Below are positions 10,201 to 17,886 of a stretch of DNA of 45,866 nucleotides, piece by piece. The notes beneath the pieces are model-generated. The model was not told the origin of the DNA. It searched no databases and saw only the letters and a list, made by a program, of their open reading frames with translations. Source of the stretch: an uncultured Candidatus Poseidoniales archaeon (GTDB lineage Archaea > Thermoplasmatota > Poseidoniia > Poseidoniales > Thalassarchaeaceae); the NCBI GenBank assembly GCA_902573015.1, contig CACGIE010000008.1:1-45866 (forward strand), in the 5' to 3' direction. Position 1 is the stretch's first letter; the number at the start of each line of letters is the position of its first letter. A program made the translations under genes and the position numbers.

Positions 10201-10953
10201 GGAGCCCTGCCTCTGCCGTTCACTGTAGAGCCTTTCGATGGAGATAATCTGGAGTGGACTATGCCGTGGTTACTTCTAGAGTCGATTCTTGTTTTGTGTG
10301 TTATTCTGGGTTTCTGGATCGAGGGGAAAAGGAGTAATGTTAGTAGCCGTGAAGTGGATGGCTTCGGTTCTGGAGTCCGAAGTCTAGCGATTGTAATGAT
10401 GTCATTTGGGCCTGCTGGGATTCTTGCAGCTACTAGCTCTGCTGTACAGAGTGTTAGAACCTCAAGGCCATCCGAACTAGGGATTGCACTCCCCAGTGGA
10501 GTCCTAGCTATTTTTGCGCTATCCAGATGGAACGAAAGTCTACTCGATTGGTTTGGAGAGATTATGCTAATATCCGGAATAGTTGTAATGATTGGATGTG
10601 CACTTACTGTCGTATTGAGACTACCCAAATGGACATTCACTCTGGCCGCTAACGGCCATATTTTCGTTATCTCTGGCTCGATTGTAATTGGAATAGTCGG
10701 GGACTTTAGTCTGCCGGTTCTAATGATTGTGATGTCCACTGAGATTTGGATTATCGGAATCCTACAACTGAGAAAGGGATTCAGAATCTGGGGTCTCGCA
10801 GATCTCGTTGCTGCCATCCTATGCTTCCTTGTATTCGCATCTGGAGATATTGGACAGAGTGAAATATTGCTTGGAATGACCGTTCTAGCAGCGGAGCTGG
10901 GGATAGTGGCCTGGCTGGGACTAGTCAATCAAGATGAATTGCTCAAGGACTAA
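7225..10953 (+). CDS. Giant polytopic membrane protein of unknown function
   Basis: I do not recognise a family. The first ~90 residues are hydrophilic and acidic (DVDDSKKAQKQDDAIGDLFDP). The rest is almost continuous hydrophobic segments, roughly 30 membrane helices, starting at VNWILMVSMIVIYSAISIQIG. They form two blocks separated by a charged, probably cytoplasmic stretch near residues 790-860 (EMEQLRKSRRELSDTEDMSE). No transporter signature, catalytic His/Asp cluster or glycosyltransferase motif stands out. ATG at 7225 (MGDDESP) follows TTAGGGG at good spacing, so I prefer it to the track start at 7204. The next gene, 11072-11959, is another membrane-anchored unknown and could be co-transcribed. 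Two similar halves might mean internal duplication, but I did not verify this. A large membrane scaffold or polysaccharide/lipid-related protein is possible. Confidence 0.85.
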   Translation: MGDDESPDKVIREREFRLPSGIDIGNLNVSEDVDDSKKAQKQDDAIGDLFDPFAGLDADSPGTVSRDGGVSSPPERDIVSQLSTEGEQKVNWILMVSMIVIYSAISIQIGRVFEAQVGTILLLFLAFFGFGLGELWVPKERLSLLGITWVIISMKVLYGLAIELRNWGVIEDDLLLGIVLLLLVLVNVLVAYRHNHDAIAAQSTLVLLAIGSTAGTEFGELGVAVMILIATIILHGIAINRGSGNLASLGIASSNLWIGMHAITPQFSAGPLQVLPIEEPLLLFLLLMLVTSMNAYMATVFSKNENWFSKGFETLGLGKPGLWGVSISLGMVGAVLAVASNREDIGYALGMVTFLGGAFGGSYLVVRGVQSRRVSQPLLITATILTLVLLNGDYVDASLGVSSYHIFTAIGAIVTISIILRDQSSVSDRVLWVGSVAVLAILVLLVPTGSKSDGDGGFALLGILSLLHIGTAVLAVRRNSPSLTGVTVILPWSWIVIEKIIEETVRTIMIANEMNEYNGMIHFEPLPLAIYLSLSSVLLFLVNSKMGDSGVNLASRLMGNTEISASVRDSGLLNLWSIGLWLPMLTIVIIAQFDDFNTFSLISLLALISALHILSFALELRNNSEEGIIWIVAITYLIIQWRHGLDEAIFVLMCLSISSILYLGKDTSYGLGIGMVAVPMLVFWTGRDPSRELSSPKWISDLDSGVFFGILFDTEMLAVACTIVVLSVYLPRAEHMENMLRPACSALILVVISSILSLESDNSLLQVSSAMVFVFTSFWLISRGEIRSELKTIAKREAVISLVSEGGLSPGLGSLSSYSPKVAEMEQLRKSRRELSDTEDMSELLSSEITHTPVIGMVILMIVLLSGILSSAVLGMGPLILVCTGVFCCVMVFLIKKRTKGLELDLPHILGMEMPVALSVTGVCLILLSAHVFPPGSSPRLLLDMAVACSLILVLLMVSLLEHKNLIDRISIAIDWFVIPLLLTRLIGGALVGALPLPFTVEPFDGDNLEWTMPWLLLESILVLCVILGFWIEGKRSNVSSREVDGFGSGVRSLAIVMMSFGPAGILAATSSAVQSVRTSRPSELGIALPSGVLAIFALSRWNESLLDWFGEIMLISGIVVMIGCALTVVLRLPKWTFTLAANGHIFVISGSIVIGIVGDFSLPVLMIVMSTEIWIIGILQLRKGFRIWGLADLVAAILCFLVFASGDIGQSEILLGMTVLAAELGIVAWLGLVNQDELLKD

Positions 10954-11071
10954 TCCGGAAGTGCCAACGTTGATGACATACTGGCAATTCTAACCACTCG
11001 TGACGAGGTCGTGGATATCTGATACTCCTGATGAGGTTGAGCACCCTCCAATCCCTCTGGGACTCAATAAA

Positions 11072-11959
11072 ATGGCTGTTCCCAGAGTCACCATAGTTCT
11101 CTCTATAATCACCGGAATAGGCCTGTTATTGAGTTCGGTCTGGGTGGGAATTTCTGCAATCGGTTTCCTTGACGAAATAGACACCGTTTTCGGAACAACA
11201 GATATTGACGCCCTTAACGAAGACGGCCGGTGGCTCTGGGAAGTTGGGTTGCTCTTCGACACATGCTCTCCTAGAGAAGATGACTGGGAGTGGCCTCATG
11301 GATCTCTATCAGAGCAGGAAGGTGTATTCCTACTACCTGGAGAGGTTAGATGCGACTGGACGCACCAGGGCAATGGAGACTCGGCCAGTGTGGTCGTCTA
11401 CAATAGAGCGAACCAGACCCTCAATCTTGTATTGGAGATAGCCGGAGGAGGAGTTGTTTTCGCCTCAAATAACGAGCCTTACATAATAGTAAACGATCTA
11501 GCGGGAAATGATAGCACTATGATGGAGGTGAATTTGATTGAGGATATCTCAGAGAGAGAGATTAGCATTACTGCCACCCATATTTCGAACCTAGAAGCCC
11601 AAGTTAGGTTAGATGTGAATATCATCCATCTAGAAAATAGAGATGTTCACATACAGAATGGGGATCCTTTTGCTGTACAATATACTGTATGGGATGCTGA
11701 TTCAGAGGAAGAGTTGGATAGCGGCGACTGGAGTGATTCGGCCGGTGAAGGATGCAATTGGTCCATCGAGGGTTTTTGTTGGTCTGCGATCGGACTGGAC
11801 ATTGACAACGATAGAGGGCTGATCCCAGGAATCAATAGCGGAACGACTCATACGACCCTTCTACCCCCTGATATTGCTTATGGCAACAGCGATGGGCATC
11901 AGCTTCAGGAAAAATGGCTGAGGTTCGAGTTGACCCTGAGAAGTGCCCCGATATCATAG
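11072..11959 (+). CDS. Membrane-anchored protein with extracellular beta-rich region, unknown function
   Basis: No family recognised. From ATG 11072 the protein opens with a strong membrane segment (VTIVLSIITGIGLLLSSVWVGI). About 260 mostly polar, acidic residues follow, with scattered Cys (DTCSPRED, VRCDWTH, EGCNWSIEGFCWS) that could form disulfides outside the cell. Beta-strand-like alternation and Asn-Xaa-Thr/Ser sites fit an archaeal surface protein. The track start is GTG at 11000, adding 24 polar residues; the ATG gives a more conventional N-in, C-out anchor, but neither has a clear Shine-Dalgarno sequence. It sits about 120 bp behind the giant membrane protein on the same strand, so a shared role at the envelope is possible but inferred. 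Confidence 0.75.
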   Translation: MAVPRVTIVLSIITGIGLLLSSVWVGISAIGFLDEIDTVFGTTDIDALNEDGRWLWEVGLLFDTCSPREDDWEWPHGSLSEQEGVFLLPGEVRCDWTHQGNGDSASVVVYNRANQTLNLVLEIAGGGVVFASNNEPYIIVNDLAGNDSTMMEVNLIEDISEREISITATHISNLEAQVRLDVNIIHLENRDVHIQNGDPFAVQYTVWDADSEEELDSGDWSDSAGEGCNWSIEGFCWSAIGLDIDNDRGLIPGINSGTTHTTLLPPDIAYGNSDGHQLQEKWLRFELTLRSAPIS

Positions 11960-12004
11960 TGAGTTCCACGAAAGAGACTTGACTAAGTTCCAACGGGAAC
12001 GACT

Positions 12005-13306
12005 GTGGAAGAAGGGGAGCATACTGCAATAGTTCCTTCGAAGAGGCTGGTTACTAATGCAAAGAGGAAGAGTGAACCAAAGTCCTCCAGGAAGGGAGAG
12101 CCTTCTTTCTTCATGAGCGAGGGTATGAAGAGGTTGTCCACCCCATGGTCAGTAGCCTCGATTAGAGCAAGACAGATTGATCCTATGGCGCTTCCTGCTG
12201 GTATTATCCTAGATGCGGCTGCTGGTTCAGGAATCCAACTTATCGCCTTTTCAAAAATTCTCAAACGTCCTGCACTTGGTGTGGAGATAGATCAGGATGT
12301 AGCCAAACTCTGTGCCGCAAATATGTATCTCAATTCGGAGGGAGATGTCCAACGTTCTCTCGACAGAGTCTTGGTAGGAGATGGTTGTTCTGCTGAATCT
12401 GCAGTTTCAACATACTGGTCTAGTCTGAGAGAAGCGGGAATTAGGGCTCATCCCCCTGTCGCAATGCTGCATATTGATCCGGCCAGACCTAGAGATGCTC
12501 AAAATCATAGTCTAGATGAGATGGAACCTGACATTAAATCGGTTCTGAAGGGTTGGAGTAGTCATCTACAAACTGGACCAAAAGGCCCTGCGGTATTGTT
12601 AGATCTTTCTCCAAGACTTGACTCAGTACAACGTGCAATGATCGACGGCATTCTTGAGACGACTTTCCCTGGTGCTTCGTGGACTTGGGAATGGCTAAGC
12701 AGAGGCGGCGGTAGAGTAGATAGACTCTCAGTTTGGGTAGGGTCCCTCTCATCTGACAGTCCGAACAGATGCATAAGAGTAGGAAGGAAGAGGGTCATTT
12801 CAAGCATCGAAGGAAGAGGCTCTGGGGCTAATTCCACATCATTCGGGAGTGTAATGGAAATTCCACGAGGTGCATATCTAACAATTGTGGATCCAGTACT
12901 AATCGAGAGTGGTCTTCAGAGTTCATGGCACGACAAGGCAATTACGAGTGGGACCGGTTCGTCTTGGGTTAGAACCGAAGGGAGGAGGCCGTTGCTCATA
13001 CATACTGACGAAATATCTGATGATGATGATGTGAGGGGCTTTGTAGTGGCGACCGGTCGGATTGTGCAGCACAGGTTGTCCCCCCCAGAGTTGAATACTA
13101 TCGATCAGGTTGCATCTTCTGTGGTAAGGAAGGGGATATCCAATATCACCCTTAGATGCAATCTGGATCCAGAGATTCATCCTACGCTTCAGAGGAGGAT
13201 AACTCGGGAGCTAAAGGGGTCAGAAGGCACCAAGGGTTTCATGGTAGACATGGAGATAGAAAGACCTTCGGGGGCTCAGAAGCTATACGTAGTCTGCAAG
13301 GAGTAG
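12005..13306 (+). CDS. Class I SAM-dependent methyltransferase with THUMP-like C-terminal domain
   Basis: The protein binds S-adenosylmethionine: motif I is LDAAAGSGIQ (about 69-78), followed by an acidic residue in GVEIDQD. Its putative active-site loop is HIDPARPRD (157-165), and DLSPRLD follows later. The DPAR and LSP pair plus a C-terminal domain ending in QKLYVVCKE resemble the THUMP-like methyltransferase family (COG0500-type enzymes with a THUMP_like domain), thought to act on RNA. The first ~45 residues are basic (NAKRKSEPKSSRKGEP). The start is GTG 12005 with only a weak GGGA upstream. It lies 100 bp before rps13, so it may lead the ribosomal-protein operon, consistent with an RNA substrate. 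The exact substrate is unknown. Confidence 0.8.
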   Translation: MEEGEHTAIVPSKRLVTNAKRKSEPKSSRKGEPSFFMSEGMKRLSTPWSVASIRARQIDPMALPAGIILDAAAGSGIQLIAFSKILKRPALGVEIDQDVAKLCAANMYLNSEGDVQRSLDRVLVGDGCSAESAVSTYWSSLREAGIRAHPPVAMLHIDPARPRDAQNHSLDEMEPDIKSVLKGWSSHLQTGPKGPAVLLDLSPRLDSVQRAMIDGILETTFPGASWTWEWLSRGGGRVDRLSVWVGSLSSDSPNRCIRVGRKRVISSIEGRGSGANSTSFGSVMEIPRGAYLTIVDPVLIESGLQSSWHDKAITSGTGSSWVRTEGRRPLLIHTDEISDDDDVRGFVVATGRIVQHRLSPPELNTIDQVASSVVRKGISNITLRCNLDPEIHPTLQRRITRELKGSEGTKGFMVDMEIERPSGAQKLYVVCKE

Positions 13307-13406
13307 TCATTCCACCAAAAAATCGCCCTCCAATCGGTTCAAATAGGGACTGTAGGTCGCGAAGATGCCCAAAAGGCCACCGAAAGGTGAACACGGGGGA
13401 ACCGTA

Positions 13407-13874
13407 ATGCCAAAAGTAGACGAAGCGGAACTAGGAGACGACTTCTCATATATCGTCAGAATAGCCGATACTGACATCGACGGGTTGAAGCCAATCACAT
13501 ACGGATTAACATCAGTCAAGGGCATAGGAATCAGGACATCGATGATGATCTGCAAGATGTCCGGAATTGACGGTACCAGGCTAGGAGGACACCTATCTTC
13601 TGATGAGCAGGACCTGCTCAGAAGCGCTATCGACGAATATGCGACCAACGTTCCTTGGTGGATGGTTAACCGGCAGAGGGATTTAGAATCAAATGAAGAT
13701 GCCCACATTATTGCCAATGAGGTAGGGATGACCAAGGATGATGATGTGGCGAGGTTAGCAGAAATCAAGACTTTCCGTGGAATGAGGCACAGGAGTGGAC
13801 ACAAGGTGAGGGGGCAGAGGCTCCGGTCAAACGGCCGGAGAGGGTCTGCACTCGGCGTCCAGAGGAAGAAGTGA
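13407..13874 (+). CDS. rps13: 30S ribosomal protein S13 (uS13)
   Basis: A small-subunit head protein contacting tRNA and the inter-subunit bridge. The N-terminal region has LTSVKGIGIRTSMMIC, the helix-hairpin-helix typical of S13, and the C-terminus has the basic tail TFRGMRHRSGHKVRGQRLRSNGRRG. ATG 13407 (MPKVDEAELG) is preceded by GGGGGA at 6 nt and gives 155 residues, near the archaeal norm. The track start at 13365 would add 14 residues and lacks a better ribosome site. It is the first ribosomal gene of the S13-S4-S11-RpoD cluster and is followed after a 9-bp gap by rps4. Confidence 0.96.
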   Translation: MPKVDEAELGDDFSYIVRIADTDIDGLKPITYGLTSVKGIGIRTSMMICKMSGIDGTRLGGHLSSDEQDLLRSAIDEYATNVPWWMVNRQRDLESNEDAHIIANEVGMTKDDDVARLAEIKTFRGMRHRSGHKVRGQRLRSNGRRGSALGVQRKK

Positions 13875-13883
13875 GGTTAGACA

Positions 13884-14486
13884 ATGGGCGAACCAAAATT
13901 CTCCAGGCCTAGAACACAGACTCCCACGCACCCCTGGAAGCAGGCTAGGATTGACGAAGAGCACGATCTCAAGGAAAGGTACGGTCTGAAGAAAGTCGGT
14001 GGTATGAGAGAAATATGGAGAGAGAAATCCGCACTTAGAAGACATCGGAATCAGGCGATGAAATTGATAGGAAGGGTCGACTCAACTGAAGGCCACTATG
14101 CCAAGGAAAAAGAGCAATTGCTGAATTCGCTAACAAAGAAAGGGCTCCTACAAACCGGTGCAGACGTTGGAGACGTTCTCGAGATTAACGTTGAACACAT
14201 GCTATCCAGGAGGCTACAGTCAGTAGTATACTACAAGGGATTGGCCCCGTCTATGAGAGCTGCAAGGAACCTAATCGTACACGGACACATCTGCATCGGT
14301 GACCAGAGAATGACTGTGCCAGGGTATCATGTTCTGAAGGAGGAAGAGGATTCTCTACAATATAGCGAAAACTCTCCTTTCGTTGACCCCGAACATCCAT
14401 TCAGGAAGGAGTTGGAGACTCTCAGGTACCAAGAAGACGATGAAGAGGAATTGGAAGAAGATTCCGCAGAAGGGGAGGAGTCATGA
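13884..14486 (+). CDS. rps4: 30S ribosomal protein S4 (uS4)
   Basis: A primary 16S rRNA-binding protein of the small subunit. It has the S4 RNA-binding domain near residues 105-165 (MLSRRLQSVVYYKGLAPSMRAARNLIVHGHI), with the archaeal N-terminus MGEPKFSRPRTQTPTHPWKQ. At 200 residues it is slightly long, because the C-terminus ends in an acidic tail (DDEEELEEDSAEGEES). Acidic tails of this kind occur in several archaeal ribosomal proteins. Its ATGA overlap with rps11 indicates translational coupling. Firm call. Confidence 0.97.
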   Translation: MGEPKFSRPRTQTPTHPWKQARIDEEHDLKERYGLKKVGGMREIWREKSALRRHRNQAMKLIGRVDSTEGHYAKEKEQLLNSLTKKGLLQTGADVGDVLEINVEHMLSRRLQSVVYYKGLAPSMRAARNLIVHGHICIGDQRMTVPGYHVLKEEEDSLQYSENSPFVDPEHPFRKELETLRYQEDDEEELEEDSAEGEES

Positions 14487-14866
14487 TGGGTCACAAAGCT
14501 ATTCTGCACATCTACAGTACTTTCAACAATGTTCTGATTACTGCTACCGATCTAACTGGTGCAGAGACGGTCTGCAAGGTGTCAGGAGGAATGGTGACTA
14601 AGGGTGGAAGCGACTCTGGTGGGCAGTTTGCTGCTACAAGGGCTGCTGAGAAAATTGCCGAAATGCTTGCTGAGAAGGATTTTGATCAAGTTATTGTGAA
14701 ATACAGAGGAGCCGGGGGCAACAGATCGAACAGCGCTCCCGGAGCAACCGCCGCGATTAGAGCGCTTACTCGTGCTGGTGTCAGGATAACGAGGATTGAG
14801 GACGTGACTCCAATGCCAACTGATGGAACCAAGAGCAAGGGCGGAAGAAGAGGCAGAAGAGTTTGA
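14483..14866 (+). CDS. rps11: 30S ribosomal protein S11 (uS11)
   Basis: A platform protein of the small subunit near the mRNA exit. The 127-residue sequence shows the uS11 phrases HIYSTFNNVLITATDLTG, QFAATRAAEKIAE and KYRGAGGNRSNSAPGATAAIRAL, with the C-terminal ITRIEDVTPMPTDG and basic KSKGGRRGRRV. Two adjacent ATGs (14483 and 14486) are possible starts; the first overlaps the rps4 stop as ATGA. It is followed after 14 bp by rpoD, the usual archaeal order. Confidence 0.97.
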   Translation: MMGHKAILHIYSTFNNVLITATDLTGAETVCKVSGGMVTKGGSDSGGQFAATRAAEKIAEMLAEKDFDQVIVKYRGAGGNRSNSAPGATAAIRALTRAGVRITRIEDVTPMPTDGTKSKGGRRGRRV

Positions 14867-14880
14867 ATTGGAGTGATAAA

Positions 14881-15768
14881 ATGGTAAAGACCAAGATACT
14901 GAAAGAAGAGGACAACAAAATACAGGTACTTCTGTCTAAGACAGACAGGAGCTTCGCCAATGCGCTCAGGAGGTCACTAATGTCAGATACTCCAAAGATG
15001 GCTATTGACAGCGTTAGATTCCAGCTCGGTACAAAGGAGCAAGATGAGGAGATATGGGAGACTACCGGACCCATTCCCGACGAAATGGTCGCTCAGAGAC
15101 TTGCTATGATTCCTATTCCTACCGTGCATGACAAGTTCTACTTCCAAGATGAGTGCCCTAATTGCAAGGATCTTGTTGAGGCCGACAGGGGCTGCCTAGA
15201 ATGTCAGATGATTTACACATGTGTGGTCTTCGGAACTGAGGAAGGACGTTGGGTTACTGCAGGCGATATGAAGTATCTTGGAGAGGAAGCTCTTGAGATT
15301 CCAGACGAGTTCAAGAGCATACCAATTACCAAACTAATGAAGGGGCAAATGATAGAATTCTATGCGACTGCCATCATGGGCCGAGGAAGAGATCATACAA
15401 AGTGGTCCCCAGTATGTGGTGTTACTTTCCACCCCAGAAGGATTGGGGTGCTGAACAACAAAACCAAGGCAAAGATTCTCTGGGACATGGACCTAGAAAT
15501 CTCAGCCAAGGATTTCAACAAGGATGGAAAGTTGGAAGACGTTGACAAGGTTGCCATTCTTTCTGATGAGTTGAATCACGTAGGAGAGGGGACAGAGGCA
15601 TCAAGGACATTCAAAGATGCAATTTCTCTCGAAGAGGTCTCAGGAGAATTTATTCTATCGTTTGAGACAGATGGTTCAATGAGTCCAAAAACTGCTTTCA
15701 TGAAGGCAGTCGAGGAGCTTGCAGGAAGGTTTGGATCTCTTGAGAAGGACCTTACAAGTTCTCTGTGA
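14881..15768 (+). CDS. rpoD: DNA-directed RNA polymerase subunit D (Rpo3)
   Basis: The archaeal equivalent of bacterial alpha and eukaryotic RPB3/AC40, pairing with subunit L in the assembly platform. The dimerisation core is clear (DRSFANALRRSLMSDTPKMAIDSV). An inserted domain carries five cysteines, C-x2-C-x9-C-x2-C-x5-C (CPNCKDLVEADRGCLECQ then YTC), which could bind an Fe-S cluster or zinc as in other archaeal D subunits. ATG 14881 is preceded by GGAGTG; the track's TTG at 14863 overlaps the rps11 stop and is less likely. This start gives 295 residues. In many archaea rpl18e, rpl13 and rps9 follow rpoD; here the next gene is a pantoate kinase, so that half of the cluster has moved. Confidence 0.96.
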   Translation: MVKTKILKEEDNKIQVLLSKTDRSFANALRRSLMSDTPKMAIDSVRFQLGTKEQDEEIWETTGPIPDEMVAQRLAMIPIPTVHDKFYFQDECPNCKDLVEADRGCLECQMIYTCVVFGTEEGRWVTAGDMKYLGEEALEIPDEFKSIPITKLMKGQMIEFYATAIMGRGRDHTKWSPVCGVTFHPRRIGVLNNKTKAKILWDMDLEISAKDFNKDGKLEDVDKVAILSDELNHVGEGTEASRTFKDAISLEEVSGEFILSFETDGSMSPKTAFMKAVEELAGRFGSLEKDLTSSL

Positions 15769-15807
15769 ATTACAATGATTCATTACCATCTTGCTGGATG
15801 AGTTACC

Positions 15808-16785
15808 ATGTCTATAGTTCTGGGCAGGGGCCAATGCGGGGCGCACATCACTCTTCTTTTCACGATTGATGATTCAAGTGAAGATCCGGTGTATCAAGGA
15901 AGCAGAGGTGCGGGTATTTGCCTCAAGGACGGAGTAGAGGCAATAGCGAAAGGAGAGAATGGCTCCGGAGAGATGATTGTCAGATTCAAGAATGGAGAAT
16001 ACGACTCAAGAATGTATCAAGACGTACTGTCGGAGTTAGCTGAGGAGATTCCTGAGATAGGAGATTTTGATTGGGAGCTGGACATCAAAATGTCCTTGCC
16101 GACCTCTCAGGGTTTCGGAATGTCGGCTTCGGGTGCAGTGGCATCATCGATGGCTATTCAGAGAGCAATCGGAATCCCCCACGAAGAGTGTGTGAGGAGA
16201 TCTTTTCTCGTTGCCCACGTTGTTGAAAGAAAGCGATCTAGCGGTTTAGGTGACACGACTGCTCTTTCCTCAGGAGGAGTGGAGAGAAGGATTGCTTCCG
16301 GTTCCCCATTTTCTGGTTCTCTTTTGGATAGTGGACCAGGAGTATCCCAGGGTTGGTCTGTAGAAATCCCGATTCTAATTTCTTGGAAAGAAAAGACGGG
16401 AAGGCACACCTCAAGTTACATCGATAATGAGGATTGGAGAAGGAAAATTTGCCTGGCAGGGGAACATGCAATGGAGAGAATCGCTAAAGGAGAATGGAAG
16501 GAGCACAGGTGGTCGGAGCTTATTGAGGAATCACTGAGATTCGCATCTGATAGCGGTCTTGAGAAGGATGCATCGAGATCGGAAATTATCGAGTCTGTGA
16601 AAAAGGCGATAGATAGTTCAGAATTCTCTGAAAGTTTGTCTGCTATGCTTTGTATGTTGGGCGAGAGTGTAGTAATTGTACCAAAGGACCCACATGCGCA
16701 AGAAGATTGGATCTACAAGATTTCTGAGGAATTGGAGGGTTACGGACTCTCTTCATTCTCCAGTAGAGTAGGAGAATTACGATAG
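15808..16785 (+). CDS. Pantoate kinase (GHMP superfamily, archaeal CoA pathway)
   Basis: Archaeal pantoate kinase phosphorylates pantoate with ATP to 4-phosphopantoate, the archaeal route to coenzyme A. The GHMP ATP-binding loop is LPTSQGFGMSASGA (about 97-110). The downstream family phrase HVVERKRSSGLGDTTAL and the N-terminal GAHITLLF match COG1829-type enzymes rather than mevalonate or homoserine kinases. At 325 residues the length is normal. It follows rpoD by 39 bp on the same strand and may be read through from the ribosomal operon. Phosphopantothenate synthetase, its usual partner, is not in the window. Family call is good; substrate comes from the family. Confidence 0.85.
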   Translation: MSIVLGRGQCGAHITLLFTIDDSSEDPVYQGSRGAGICLKDGVEAIAKGENGSGEMIVRFKNGEYDSRMYQDVLSELAEEIPEIGDFDWELDIKMSLPTSQGFGMSASGAVASSMAIQRAIGIPHEECVRRSFLVAHVVERKRSSGLGDTTALSSGGVERRIASGSPFSGSLLDSGPGVSQGWSVEIPILISWKEKTGRHTSSYIDNEDWRRKICLAGEHAMERIAKGEWKEHRWSELIEESLRFASDSGLEKDASRSEIIESVKKAIDSSEFSESLSAMLCMLGESVVIVPKDPHAQEDWIYKISEELEGYGLSSFSSRVGELR

Positions 16786-16788
16786 AGG

Positions 16789-17868
16789 CTAAGACTTAGA
16801 GTTCTCATGGAAGTCCTCCAGTGGCTTTAGATCCAAAGGACTGGAGTCGAGCTTGATCGCCCCTCTTAGCCTTAGTCCATCGCAGAAGCCATGTCGATAA
16901 ACTAGGGCTCCATGCCCATACTCGGATACATACCTGTCTACCTGCTTCTGGGTTTTCTTCTTTGGAAACTTTAGATCGGCCCCGAAGAAGTGCTTAGCGT
17001 CTATCCAGGCACATGGAATCCCATTTATTCTGACATCATCGATCAGAAGTAGGTCTGGAGTGATGATTGCTCTACCTTCCTCTTTCGTCTGTTCCCTGAG
17101 TAGTTCCTCTTGACGTCTGAATCGTATCCCCAAAGAGGAGAAGTGGTCACATAGTATCTCTTCGAAAACCTCGGCTGCATTCTGAGTCTCGGTCTGGTTG
17201 ACCGAGCTAACTCGGTCAACTGACTCAGCGAGTTCGAATTGCTCTCTGTCTCTCTGGTTTAATTTGGAGGGATTCTTGTTTAGTGTGTCCTTAATCCTAG
17301 TCTTGGTCCAGCCTCGTCCGGTTAGTATGGCCCTGAATGTGTTAACTGGTGGTGCATCAAACCTCTTGGAGAGAGCAATCACGCTTTCTCCTGAATCATA
17401 CCTCCTGCTGAGCTCATTCGACCTACGCATCAATTTTGAGTGAGAGTAAACGCTCTTCTCCTGATTTAGTGCCGCTCTGAGGGAAAGGGCCTGTTCCAAT
17501 GAGATTGGTAGACCATCCAGATCCGAAGCAATTTCCTGAACTCTCTCCTCCGGAAGAAAGCCAAATTCGCCCGGGATACAGGCAATCTTCCCTGCTCTAT
17601 TCTGTACCTCCCTAGAAACCGCATTCGTGTTCCATCTGATTTCTATCTTCCTTGGGGGTGGATCAATTTCGGTTGGTATTCCCATCGGTCTGGGATTCAG
17701 GTCAAACCTGGACAGTGCTCTTTCGATGTCCTCTGTTTTGGCGCCCCTGCCCTTATCCTTGGAGGGTTGGTTCCCCTTCCTCGGTCTTCGGCGGCGGCCC
17801 CGACGTCCTCGACGCCGCTTGGCACTCCCGTCTTCACTCAATGGTGCCTCCAGATGTTGGAGCCCCAT
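16789..17868 (-). CDS. CDIN1/C15orf41-like TPD-motif PD-(D/E)XK nuclease
   Basis: The C-terminal domain contains the TPD motif ITPDLLL (T270-D272), then WIDAKHFFG with D290-x-K292, and the trailing phrase EYGHGALVYRHGF. These are the hallmarks of the TPD family that includes human CDIN1 (C15orf41), the partner of codanin-1, predicted to be a PD-(D/E)XK nuclease. The middle has a helix-turn-helix-like segment (ESVIALSKRFDAPPVNTFRAIL), also seen in CDIN1. The first 45 residues are extremely basic (KRRRGRRGRRRRPRKG), probably a nucleic-acid-binding tail. Its 3' end lies 3 bp from the convergent pantoate kinase; upstream on the minus strand are the DCC protein gene and leuS. The cellular role is unknown; DNA or RNA processing is inferred. 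Confidence 0.8.
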   Translation of the reverse strand: MGLQHLEAPLSEDGSAKRRRGRRGRRRRPRKGNQPSKDKGRGAKTEDIERALSRFDLNPRPMGIPTEIDPPPRKIEIRWNTNAVSREVQNRAGKIACIPGEFGFLPEERVQEIASDLDGLPISLEQALSLRAALNQEKSVYSHSKLMRRSNELSRRYDSGESVIALSKRFDAPPVNTFRAILTGRGWTKTRIKDTLNKNPSKLNQRDREQFELAESVDRVSSVNQTETQNAAEVFEEILCDHFSSLGIRFRRQEELLREQTKEEGRAIITPDLLLIDDVRINGIPCAWIDAKHFFGADLKFPKKKTQKQVDRYVSEYGHGALVYRHGFCDGLRLRGAIKLDSSPLDLKPLEDFHENSKS

Positions 17869-17886
17869 GAACCCACCTGTCAGAGA

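Noticed and set aside
9774-10928. 384-residue minus-strand ORF inside the giant membrane protein
   Set aside because: It is the shadow of a hydrophobic plus-strand gene; the translation is low-complexity Ile/Ser/Thr/Pro with no domain, and the plus frame is clearly coding.
13325-13365. tRNA-like GGTTCAAAT string before rps13
   Set aside because: No acceptor stem, anticodon arm or space for a full tRNA.
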